A stretch of 29,106 nucleotides of DNA. Source: a virus. The stretch lies in the IMG/VR virus record IMGVR_UViG_3300030104_001854, positions 1 to 29,106 of that record; one strand, written 5' to 3'. The translations under genes and the position numbers were made by a program. Numbering within the stretch: position 1 is the first letter of the stretch; every line of letters begins with the position of its first letter. The notes under the pieces are model-generated. The model searched no databases and was not told where the DNA came from. It saw only the letters and a program-made list of their open reading frames with translations. This document shows, in pieces, positions 21,801 to 29,106 of the stretch.

Positions 21801-22147
21801 GAAGTACCAGGGAAGAACCTGGCAACCATATTGCAAATATCTGTCTCTCTAGTAATAAAGACATTTTTAAAATCAGCTACTTTATCAATAGGTGGTAGCC
21901 CAGGCGCAACACAGAAGTAAAGTTCTACAGGAGTTGATGAAGTGAAATAGTATTCAGTTGTTGAACCAGTACACGAAGCAGCGTCATCCACTTCTGTACA
22001 TAAAACATATTTATTTGTAGTGTCATTCCAAAGATAGACAAGGATGTCTTCCTTATTGATGTATTGGAATGCAAAGGAATATTTAGTTGTAGATCCATCA
22101 CCCCTGTAACCAGCGGGGATTGCATCTTGGCAAAGATTTTCAGCCAT
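18875..22147 (-). CDS. Tail fibre (T7 gp17-type N-terminus)
   Basis: The 1090-residue protein begins with a T7 gp17-type virion-attachment domain (residues 1-150; CQDAIPAGYRGDGSTTKYSF, later FFPGTSIRAQDLNNDFTQIL). A coiled linker follows. From about 250 there is a beta-helix-like entry (VIYVDPQGNDNNPGRQKDEA), suggesting a tailspike-like body. An 80-residue module is duplicated at about 296-378 and 735-819 (both containing SP-x-x-WSC, IYVGP and YVSGG-x-VTP). The C-terminal 100 residues are divergent. It binds the host surface and sets host range. It lies between gp16-like and adhesin genes in one operon. Confidence 0.9.
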   Translation of the reverse strand: MAENLCQDAIPAGYRGDGSTTKYSFAFQYINKEDILVYLWNDTTNKYVLCTEVDDAASCTGSTTEYYFTSSTPVELYFCVAPGLPPIDKVADFKNVFITRETDICNMVARFFPGTSIRAQDLNNDFTQILLALQEVEGKVQKSLAEAIIGIDQLDRAGIIEESEMLDSQTFSQWDDTKISTAGAQKRFFQPLQAAVKPPVDEIFEPGKLWYQEYTTADGKEVQSFNIWNGNQWRNIASGQVIPNAFQPDSVIYVDPQGNDNNPGRQKDEAYRTIGAAVKDANEKVPSTVSTVTAATYNNVSGFINIQTAANHNLIAGYTITLSPIVWSCTEGSKSYPLSDKEFRVSSIVTPFEFRIYVGPTELAHTYVSGGIVTPLDVRKGDGYTIQCAPGVYHEKLPIRIEAKNLSIIGKSLRNTYIHPDIYESSSSDGGSGRTPYESPDRVLMTPIGQQQGVDIYEQELQIMFEMDSGSYLTGFTMCGLKSLGVRGGGSVDPDPTYGLPPQQGWVSAHRNVPEKSFITKSPYIQNCTHFSDLQTNNADFDINFLAGEGGDTSSGPAGGGILVDGNRVNPSSPLRSYVVDSFTQIALGGPGVLCTNNGYAQLVSFFGTFCWYHAKSLNGGQLNLSNCTTDFGQYGLIADGKSPLSIFNGSLKGDASKGDQFFQVDSFTRGAGWDVPRVMSPVDNMVVEVGGVLYPILASRKNADGYEINIFAPKSDESAVKIPANASNVVNAAYNNETGFVTITTDKSHSLLAGRTAFISPMTWSCPAPNAGTDQFPQIETEFKVQDVTGSTTFIIYVGPNDKVHNYVSGGVVTPTDINPDTFENGGLQKDSPDNTTVKFYLQSYISTGGHTMEFVGSGTDYRAHPDFGGVPKPENQTLEVGGVGSSGSRLAYLNGGRVWLSSTDENGNFKVGETFTVNQKTGSIYILPEAVKSAFRLTDDLDLRGYKIWQDPATAGRNADIQLQPSGTGAMVFGTEDINSDGERITPSPIMAPILEQLPDGYTGINQKDLNLASPVVTQNDIGYDANEVPVSGLLGELAFTNQPVSVGLTTEPPIANEVKFELVGSDLIIKVAKSDGTVLSSSAIPLT

Positions 22148-22153
22148 TAATTA

Positions 22154-25100
22154 TTACCTAGTAGGCAGTAAGATTTCATTGATGGTGGAGAAGTCGCGAG
22201 TATTCTGAGCACGTTTCAGGGCTTGTTTACGACGTCCTACGTCTCTCAGTTCAGGCCATTCTTTCTCTAAGGTTGCCTGTGCTCTGTTCTTAGCATTGTT
22301 AAATGCACGTGTCATTAGTCGATAGACCTTAGATTGTTCAAACGGAACATTATTTGGATCTGTATCAGTATTACCTGGGACTCCATCATTACGGAGCTTC
22401 CGGTAGTATTCAATCTCTTTTTTGTTAACTGGATCAGTGAGGATTTCCCTAAGTACATCTTCCAGGTTTTTACCGTTTACTTTCTGACCCATTAACTGCT
22501 GCATACGGCTGATCTGCTCAGGTTCGAGCTTCAGGCCATACTTATCAGTTTTAAAGGTAGTAGCTAGGTCATAGCCACTTTCACGGAGTAGACGTCGTGT
22601 CTCTGTATCTTTACCAGAGATATTGATTGGAGAGATTGAGTTCCACATACGAGTAGGGAAGTCCCAATCTTTAACTAGTGAACCGTCAAGCGGGTCATAC
22701 TTCTTAGGCAGAGAGTTCCTACCACCTGGGTTACGGTTTTTAATTGTTTGCCAGAAGTCAGCCTCTAGCTCACGCATACCAGGGTTAAAGACGTTTGCAA
22801 TCTCGTTACGTACAGCGGCAAACGGAATAAAGTTATTAGTAAGGTTGGCTACCCAAACAGTATTACGCTCCATATCAGTTGACAAAATATCCTGCAGAGG
22901 TTCAATACCAGACAAGAAACTCTTGTTAGTCAGGTTCTGAGCTACTAAATAACCCATCTTTCTAAATAGGTTTTCTGTAGCTGTTTCACCTAGCTGCTCT
23001 GTCCAGTCACCAATATCAGCACCAAGGGCAAGGAATGAAGCAAAGGGTTCAAGTCCCTCGTATTTCACCCATTGACCGTTGATCTTGATTGACCGTGCTT
23101 GCCAGCCATTCTGAATCCACGACTGTTTAGTTTCAAAGTCTTCGGGTCCATTGCCTGTAAGATTTCCACTGGTGTAAAGACCCATGGTTGCTCCAACAGT
23201 TAGGTAACCAGTAGCAATGCGTCCTTTAACTAGAGCTTGTGCTTGCTTCAGACTGTTGGCATCAGAGATTCCATACTGAAGTACATCATCAAGACGCTCA
23301 GGCGTAGCTCCAAGTATTGCTCGTGTTTCATCATTGAACCGTGCCAGCAGCGGTGTGTGCTTCTGTACGATCTCCAGGGCATTAGCGCCAGTCTTCATGA
23401 ACAGGAAGAACGGCTTAAGCAAAGGGACACTAGAAATAAATTTATCAAGTTCTTTTAGTTTTCCAGTAAGCGGCCTTTGCAGTGCCACCTCCTTACCAGC
23501 CAGTTCAGATACATCATCAATAATTTCACCTTTACTGTTAAAGATATAATCCCTCATACGCTTCTCTGTGTCCCTCAGAAGCTCCTTAGTGACGTTTCCA
23601 TCGCTTGCTGTGTAAGCAGCGTCAAAGGCACGCGCTGTAAGCTCCTGGCGGGCAATCAGAGTCTTTGAGAATATATCAATCTGTGCCAATGCACGACCAG
23701 GATAATTAACCCAAGGTTTAGCGTTGAAGTTACGGATAGTATCGGTCAGTTGGTACATATACTTTGCACCATTACTGTCACCATTTTGTACAACCATGCC
23801 CAGCATCTTCCACTGTTCATCATCTACAGCTTTATAAGCTTGGCTGATGTGTGAACCGTCAATCAGTGCACCTTGTGCATTACGGCTCAGTGTGAATGCT
23901 TCACGGATAGTGTTGAAGCCATTGAATGCCATATGGGCACCCTTAGCCATGGTTTTCTTATCTCCAGCCAGCGCACCACCCATTGCAATCTGAATAGGTC
24001 TCAGTACTACCAGCATGTTTGTACCTAGGAAAGCTCTGGATAAAGTCTTAGGTGCTGACAGAACAGAGTTATACAAAGAGCTGAACATAGACTCAATAAA
24101 GAAACTCTTCTTTTTACCTAACAATGCGCCAGGTCGGAACAACTGGTCAGTCATATACTTACGCATTGCTTCGAGAGTAACGATCTCTCCATCAGACTCA
24201 GCAAATGCACGTAGCAATGCAGGAGCCATATCAGGGTCAGTCTTAACTACTTTCCGAAGCTGTTGCATCATCTTGCTTACCTGCTGCTTCTTATCCTTTG
24301 TGGCAAGTCTTGCAGCAGTTGTAATACCAGCCTTACGATCACCAGCCCTTGCACGTAGCAAAGAACCTGCAAACTCACTGGACTCTTGTGCAAACAGCAT
24401 TGCAGCTTCCACATTGTCTAGCAGCTGATCCATGCCTTCCTTTGCAGGAATAGCATTAGCAGTGATCAATGCAGATGCTCTGTCAGATACAGCAGCAGCC
24501 ATATCAGTCAGCAGCATTTCATTAGCAATGACAGCACTAGGATCCATGAACTCTTTGGTTACTGATCCTGTCTTCTTAGTGATCGAGTCTTCAAGCAGTG
24601 ACTTCTTAACTTCATCCCAATCAGCTTTTGCTAGATCAGGAAAGGTCTCCATGATGTCTGCATACCTGACAACAGCTAGTTGCCGGATCTGTTCCATAGT
24701 GAAATCAGTACCACCAACACGCTTACCAGCTGTCAGGTCAAAGCCTTTCTCTACTTCAGTCTTCAGTGCTTTAACCCACTTAGTAGCGTCAGTATCAAGA
24801 CCCTTAGCAACACGGCTTAGAGCAGCTTCTGTCATCAGTGAAGCTCGACGTCCTGCAGCCATATCACCACGGTTAGCCATAGTGAATAAATCACGCAGGT
24901 TGTTATATGTACTGTTCTTACCTACACTCCTAATTCCTTTATCAGGTGCTTCAAAGTATCCAGGATGGATCTGAGGTCTAGCTTTGGAGATGTTTGGATC
25001 GATCTCCATATCCAGTTTGATCTGATCTTTGATTGCAGCGTCTTGATTAGCACGTAGTTCTTTGGTTGTGCTTTCAATTGCTTCCTGGGGTGACTGGGTA

Positions 25101-25882
25101 GCTTTACCAGCATCCATCTTCTTAGCAGCTTTACCGCCAGCTCTAAAGCCAAACAGCACCTCTACTAGACCACCTAAAGCAATGTCTTCCATCACAGCAA
25201 TTGCTCGCCGTTCAAGAGGATTCAGACCTTCATCATCAGAAGTAAAGACACGTGGGAACCAAGGCAGTACATCAGATACTGCATCATTGATTGTTCCCTC
25301 TTCACTTGATGCCTGGTTAAAGGTGACAAATGCACCCTTAGCTGTACCTTGCACAGCACTACCAAGTTTGGTTGTTCGTGTAGACGCAACGAGGCGTCCA
25401 GCTTGAACCAAACCTGGGATCTTTGATGCCTTAGCTAACGTACCTAGTCCACTAGTACCTACAAAACCAATACCAAAACTAAGGACACCCCGTAGAGCTT
25501 CACCCCATCGTGTGGTTTGCATAGGTTCTACATCATCATCAACCTGCAGCCAGTCAGGTTCAAACTTATCGTCGAACCATTTACCTTGTACTGTTCGTTG
25601 TGCTGTCTCACCTACATCCTCTGCAAAATCAATACCAGCACCCATAACAGCGGTGCCAATCTCTTGTAGAGGGTTGTTGCTATAAGCCTCACCAGTCTCA
25701 GGGTTAATCTGATCATTGATGGGCTCTGGTTTCTTGTTCTCTTCCTCTTCCTCTGTAGGTTGAGGCTGTTCTATTTGAACAGGATCTTGGATTAGTCCAG
25801 CGGAGATCCCGCCTAGACCCTGTTGTGCATAGTAATCATCTACATTTCCCGTAGGAGTATAGTTGAGTTCATCAGGATTCAT
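22154..25882 (-). CDS. Internal core / ejection protein (T7 gp16 position)
   Basis: The 1242-residue protein fits the length and order of T7 gp16 (1318 residues), which is ejected into the cell with the DNA. The N-terminus is acidic and Pro-rich (QIEQPQPTEEEEENKKPEPI). Hydrophobic Gly/Ala segments near 130-160 and 825-900 could insert in membrane during ejection. The middle is long, helical and Ala-rich. The transglycosylase domain found at the T7 gp16 N-terminus is absent; wall-degrading domains are on the preceding protein instead. Assignment rests on size, order and composition. Confidence 0.78.
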   Translation of the reverse strand: MNPDELNYTPTGNVDDYYAQQGLGGISAGLIQDPVQIEQPQPTEEEEENKKPEPINDQINPETGEAYSNNPLQEIGTAVMGAGIDFAEDVGETAQRTVQGKWFDDKFEPDWLQVDDDVEPMQTTRWGEALRGVLSFGIGFVGTSGLGTLAKASKIPGLVQAGRLVASTRTTKLGSAVQGTAKGAFVTFNQASSEEGTINDAVSDVLPWFPRVFTSDDEGLNPLERRAIAVMEDIALGGLVEVLFGFRAGGKAAKKMDAGKATQSPQEAIESTTKELRANQDAAIKDQIKLDMEIDPNISKARPQIHPGYFEAPDKGIRSVGKNSTYNNLRDLFTMANRGDMAAGRRASLMTEAALSRVAKGLDTDATKWVKALKTEVEKGFDLTAGKRVGGTDFTMEQIRQLAVVRYADIMETFPDLAKADWDEVKKSLLEDSITKKTGSVTKEFMDPSAVIANEMLLTDMAAAVSDRASALITANAIPAKEGMDQLLDNVEAAMLFAQESSEFAGSLLRARAGDRKAGITTAARLATKDKKQQVSKMMQQLRKVVKTDPDMAPALLRAFAESDGEIVTLEAMRKYMTDQLFRPGALLGKKKSFFIESMFSSLYNSVLSAPKTLSRAFLGTNMLVVLRPIQIAMGGALAGDKKTMAKGAHMAFNGFNTIREAFTLSRNAQGALIDGSHISQAYKAVDDEQWKMLGMVVQNGDSNGAKYMYQLTDTIRNFNAKPWVNYPGRALAQIDIFSKTLIARQELTARAFDAAYTASDGNVTKELLRDTEKRMRDYIFNSKGEIIDDVSELAGKEVALQRPLTGKLKELDKFISSVPLLKPFFLFMKTGANALEIVQKHTPLLARFNDETRAILGATPERLDDVLQYGISDANSLKQAQALVKGRIATGYLTVGATMGLYTSGNLTGNGPEDFETKQSWIQNGWQARSIKINGQWVKYEGLEPFASFLALGADIGDWTEQLGETATENLFRKMGYLVAQNLTNKSFLSGIEPLQDILSTDMERNTVWVANLTNNFIPFAAVRNEIANVFNPGMRELEADFWQTIKNRNPGGRNSLPKKYDPLDGSLVKDWDFPTRMWNSISPINISGKDTETRRLLRESGYDLATTFKTDKYGLKLEPEQISRMQQLMGQKVNGKNLEDVLREILTDPVNKKEIEYYRKLRNDGVPGNTDTDPNNVPFEQSKVYRLMTRAFNNAKNRAQATLEKEWPELRDVGRRKQALKRAQNTRDFSTINEILLPTR

Positions 25883-25885
25883 AAT

Positions 25886-28837
25886 TTATCCGGCAGTGCC
25901 ATGTAAGAATGAGTATCTTTCTCCATTAGGCAATTCAATTACTAGGTAATCTCCATGCTCAGTAGAGTCATTTGAAACGACAGTTGCGCCGTTCTTTAAA
26001 TAAACCGGGGTTCCACTCCAAGTACCGTAGTCTCTTCCGTGTGAATTCCGATTTGTGTGGCTAGCCCAATCACCTGTCTGTGGCAACTTACTCAACGGAA
26101 CACGACCAAAGTCTTTGTCGTCTACCTCAACGTATTGATCGAGGTCTCCATATTCAAAGAATGAACCATCAGTACGTTTAACGTCAAGATGTTGTCCTGT
26201 TGATGTAGGTCCAATGTTGCCAGTGATATACACAGCAGCCATAGGACTCATCACTGAAGTATTGCTCCAGGGAGAGGAAGTAAGTTGTACAGGTTGATAA
26301 GGCTTATTAGGATCAATGCCCATTGTTTTCCAAGTCGCTGCTACGTCTTGTACGTAACTAGGACTGGTGGCATACCCTGCAGCCTTGAGTGCCTTCAGAG
26401 CTTCCATAGGAGTTTGTGCAGTTAGCACAGCGGCGTACCGCTCATTGCTTTGCAAGAAATCCCAGAAGTCCTTTACGCTCTCTGTTCCAGTTTTGTAATC
26501 TTTAAATTGTGTAGATTCTGTCCATGTATCTCCACTACCATTAATATCTCCTTCCTGTACTACTGCTGCAGAACCAGCACCTTTGATATTAAATAGATTA
26601 TTCTTACCACTAAAGTACTTACCCCATCCAGTTTCATTCGCATAGACAGCCGCAGCAAGTGGTGCAAGGGCAGGGGGAGCACCAAAGGCTACTGATGCTT
26701 GGATTACATCACGACCGCCCTCTACGCCCCTTCTGATGACCGGTGGTGGTTGACCACCCTGTACAGCAACACTATTAGGACCAGACTTATAAGGTGAATA
26801 CAGTTCATTCAACATGTCCTGATCAAGTGCTGTCTCCTCCCAAGGGTCAGCTTCCATGGGTCGTTCAGACTTCAGACCATAAATACCTAGAACTTTCTCT
26901 CTAGCTTCTGCAAGGGTCATACGTTCACCACCCTCAATACTATTCAACTCATTAAGATAAGTTCTCAGTTTAGTATCAGCTGCAGATGCAGCCCTGCTAT
27001 TAGGGTTAGACAATGCCTGAGCTTCTTCCTGAGTCCACAGCACTTCATTACTGAAGACCTTTGTACCTTGATCTTGTGTGTAAGTCTTCCACTGGTTGAT
27101 CTGTGCACGTGCCTCTTCACCAGTCTTTTTATCAGTTACATATCTACTGAAGGAATTATCACCAGAAGTTTTGTTAGCTACATACCACTGACTACCTTCA
27201 ACTGTTTTACTAGCTTTGATCTCTTGTACCAGTTCCATACCAGCACGGTTATAAGCTTCACCCCATTCCAGACCTTCAGATACACGTAGTTCACGTGCTC
27301 TACGATCCAGCAATGCAAGTGCATCAGCCTCAGCAAAGCTCTTGGAAGGGTCTACATACTCACCAGGCAATGGACGACCAATGTTATCTAGGATTTGGTT
27401 CTTAACTGCTTCCTGAGCTGATGCAGCAGCAGCAACACGGGCGTTGGAATTAGCTCCAAGTTTCTCTGATTGCTGTGCCAGTGATAGCCATGTTTGATAC
27501 TTATTAGCATCCAGACCTTGATACTTACCACTCTGCAGCTCAGCAACTGTAAGGTCACCAGCTTGCCAAAGAGACTTCAGTTGTGCCTCCATGTCATCTG
27601 CAGACCTAGCCTCAATGGTGCTGTTGCTATAGAAGTCCCTCAGTCCTTTCAATTCCCTAGAACCTGGGTACTTCTTAGAAAGACCATCCAGAACCTGCTG
27701 TACCTGTTCCTGTGAGTAGTTACCAGTCTGGAACTTAGTCAGCCATTCCTTAGCTTCAGCATCGTGTGCCTGTTGCTGTTCATTATCTCGTAGGTTCTGT
27801 TCCGTTACATTATCACTTCTAGCTGCAATCTCTGCATCTTCAAATGCAAAGGAATTTGTAGAACCCCAAGTACCACCACTACCAAATGGTGTAGCTTTAA
27901 TTGCTTCGTATTGTTCTTGTGTGATCTTATTGTCATAACGCAGTCGTGCAGCTCTAGTAATCAGAGCCTTACGTGCATCACCAGCAGACATACCAGAATT
28001 AACTAGACGTGTCCACGTATCAGCAATATTGACAGCACCATTATCGAAGTCACTAAATGCCTCTTGCATCTGCTCATCCTTCAGAGCAGCTCCACGTGAC
28101 CGTGCCCATTCAGTGGCTTGCTTACCATCTGTCTGACGCATACCTGGGAACAGGTGCTCATTCAATACAGCAGGGTTAATACCTGCAAACTGCTTCAGAT
28201 ATTGAGACCGTGCCTCAGCTTGTAGTGCAGCAAATTCTTCAGGTTCTGTAGCTGTTGCATAGGTCAGAGTCTTTTGATTACCATTCTCATCAGTAATGGT
28301 GACACTCAGATCATCTTTAACACCAGCTAGGAATGCAGGATAGTTAGCAGCTCCAAGTTGAGCCTTAGCGATAACCTGTCCGTAGGCTCTCCAGCCTGAA
28401 GCTCGACGAACCTTGTCTGCCTGAAATACATCAGCACCTTTCTTTTCAAGACCAGCTGCCACTCCTTCAGTGGTCATCATGGTGCCACGGAGTTCATTTA
28501 CTCCCTGGTCATATGAAGTGGTATCTAATCCATTTTCGTATACATCCATCATGCCCTGCTGCATCTCAGCCTCATTCCTCTTCTTCTGATCCTCTACTAA
28601 TTGCTTAGAGAGTGAAGTAGAGAAGGTGGCAAGAGCCTCCATATCTTTGCCAGCCTGTTTGGCATTAGCAATGTTGGTCTTTGTGTCCTGGGCAATGGAT
28701 TCAAAGACTACCCTTTGATTGCGTTCAGCTTGTGCATCACGCTCTGCTCGTTGCTTATCAAACTTAGCTCGTTTCCTAGGTTGGAAACCAGGCAAATCGA
28801 TAAGACCTGATTGATACTTTTGTTGTTCGATTGCCAT
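25886..28837 (-). CDS. Internal core protein (gp15 position) with glucosaminidase and M23-like C-terminus
   Basis: The 983-residue protein starts at ATG 28837, sharing one base with the stop before it. Residues 1-700 are helical and charged, as in T7 gp15. At about 708-845 lies a FlgJ-type glucosaminidase domain (AAAVYANETGWGKYFSGKNN, then LFNIKG; catalytic Glu735). At about 865-983 lies an M23/LytM-like fold (GQHLDVKR, SHGRDYGTWSGTPVYLKNG, YLVIELPNG, SFLHG). The first zinc-binding His seems shifted (HGRD rather than HxxxD), so that domain may be inactive or binding only. The protein probably opens peptidoglycan during DNA ejection. Confidence 0.82.
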   Translation of the reverse strand: MAIEQQKYQSGLIDLPGFQPRKRAKFDKQRAERDAQAERNQRVVFESIAQDTKTNIANAKQAGKDMEALATFSTSLSKQLVEDQKKRNEAEMQQGMMDVYENGLDTTSYDQGVNELRGTMMTTEGVAAGLEKKGADVFQADKVRRASGWRAYGQVIAKAQLGAANYPAFLAGVKDDLSVTITDENGNQKTLTYATATEPEEFAALQAEARSQYLKQFAGINPAVLNEHLFPGMRQTDGKQATEWARSRGAALKDEQMQEAFSDFDNGAVNIADTWTRLVNSGMSAGDARKALITRAARLRYDNKITQEQYEAIKATPFGSGGTWGSTNSFAFEDAEIAARSDNVTEQNLRDNEQQQAHDAEAKEWLTKFQTGNYSQEQVQQVLDGLSKKYPGSRELKGLRDFYSNSTIEARSADDMEAQLKSLWQAGDLTVAELQSGKYQGLDANKYQTWLSLAQQSEKLGANSNARVAAAASAQEAVKNQILDNIGRPLPGEYVDPSKSFAEADALALLDRRARELRVSEGLEWGEAYNRAGMELVQEIKASKTVEGSQWYVANKTSGDNSFSRYVTDKKTGEEARAQINQWKTYTQDQGTKVFSNEVLWTQEEAQALSNPNSRAASAADTKLRTYLNELNSIEGGERMTLAEAREKVLGIYGLKSERPMEADPWEETALDQDMLNELYSPYKSGPNSVAVQGGQPPPVIRRGVEGGRDVIQASVAFGAPPALAPLAAAVYANETGWGKYFSGKNNLFNIKGAGSAAVVQEGDINGSGDTWTESTQFKDYKTGTESVKDFWDFLQSNERYAAVLTAQTPMEALKALKAAGYATSPSYVQDVAATWKTMGIDPNKPYQPVQLTSSPWSNTSVMSPMAAVYITGNIGPTSTGQHLDVKRTDGSFFEYGDLDQYVEVDDKDFGRVPLSKLPQTGDWASHTNRNSHGRDYGTWSGTPVYLKNGATVVSNDSTEHGDYLVIELPNGERYSFLHGTAG

Positions 28838-29106
28838 TAGCCTTTAATTCTAAGGTTCTTGTATGGGTCTGGTGCTTTAAGCCCTTGGTATGCACTAAAG
28901 CCACTTACACCTGCGTTAGCCAATCCAGAGATGAGAGACAATTGAGATGGACCCTGCTGCATGGTTGGTGCTGGTGGTGCTATGTCAGCCTGTGGAGCGA
29001 ATGCCACCTCATCAAATGCCATCTCATTCTCATCAATCTGCTGTCTCCGAATATCTTCAGTCTGTTGTTGATAACCTTGTTTAGCACTTGTGAGTGACGC
29101 TGCTTT
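28837..29106 (-). CDS. Internal virion protein (T7 gp14 position), 5' part beyond window
   Basis: The frame is open to the right edge, so the start is outside. The visible 89 residues begin KAASLTSAKQGYQQQTEDIR and end SGFSAYQGLKAPDPYKNLR followed by IKG. The Gln-rich helical part and the Ala/Gly/Ser-rich hydrophobic C-terminus (LISGLANAGVSGFSAY) recall T7 gp14, the channel-forming ejection protein. Position just ahead of the gp15-like gene supports this. Its stop TAA overlaps the next ATG. Confidence 0.68.
   Translation of the reverse strand, partial: KAASLTSAKQGYQQQTEDIRRQQIDENEMAFDEVAFAPQADIAPPAPTMQQGPSQLSLISGLANAGVSGFSAYQGLKAPDPYKNLRIKG

Noticed and set aside
23043-23062. GGGTTCAAGTCCC, resembling a tRNA T-arm or att core
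   Set aside because: Lies in the coding sequence of the gp16-like gene (GLEPF), with no acceptor or anticodon arm around it, and far from the integrase.
24432-24974. 180-residue open frame on the plus strand, opposite the gp16-like gene, with another at 24015-24428
   Set aside because: Ser/Ala/Leu-rich mirror of Ala-rich coding on the other strand, with no ribosome site and no neighbours in that direction.
1-29106. CRISPR arrays, tRNA genes and insertion sequences
   Set aside because: None seen: no regularly spaced repeats, no tRNA cloverleaf signal and no transposase-like frame on either strand.

Overview
The window is almost entirely one phage genome of the T7 supergroup (Autographiviridae-like podovirus), with essentially every gene on the minus strand, so the reading direction runs from high to low coordinates. 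The best guess is a marine cyanobacterial podovirus. That rests on the gene set (T7-type RNA polymerase, gp2.5, gp3, gp4, gp5, gp17, gp18 and gp19 homologues with a tyrosine integrase beside the RNA polymerase) and on a sequence fitting the cyanobacterial LexA-box pattern. No photosynthesis gene lies in the window, so the host is inferred. A T7-like phage of another marine bacterium remains possible.

Layout in reading direction. From 29.1 down to 22.2 kb are the internal core/ejection proteins: a gp14-like fragment, a gp15-position protein carrying a glucosaminidase and an M23-like domain, and a gp16-like giant. From 22.1 to 16.0 kb are two host-recognition proteins: a gp17-type tail fibre and a PKD plus BspA-type leucine-rich-repeat adhesin. 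From 15.9 to 11.9 kb is the packaging end: a small unknown gene, the small terminase, two very basic proteins, an HNH nuclease and the large terminase. From 11.9 to 10.8 kb is a non-coding, hairpin-rich zone with one 103-residue gene. It joins the right (late) end of a T7-like map to the left (early) end. The assembly therefore reads through the genome termini (circular form, concatemer or circularised contig) rather than being a prophage permuted at attP.

From 10.8 to 6.3 kb is the early region. It holds many small overlapping genes, several under 60 codons, then a regulatory/lysogeny-like block (ribbon-helix-helix protein, MarR-like regulator, tyrosine integrase). From 6.3 kb to the left edge is the DNA-metabolism block: RNA polymerase, ssDNA-binding protein, endonuclease I, primase-helicase and DNA polymerase. 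The DNA polymerase is split at the exonuclease/polymerase boundary by a 4-base GTGA overlap and runs off the window.

The main non-gene signals are these. A 21-bp exact repeat occurs in transcription orientation, once inside the RNA polymerase gene and once just after the large terminase. It resembles a T7-type promoter and is the best candidate for this phage's own promoter. The late copy is followed within about 35 bp by a 41-nt hairpin and T-rich tail, predicting a very short RNA at the genome end. The integrase locus has candidate operators (tandem TGATAG, a LexA-box match) and integrase-arm-like repeats. Together these suggest a temperate or formerly temperate T7-like phage.
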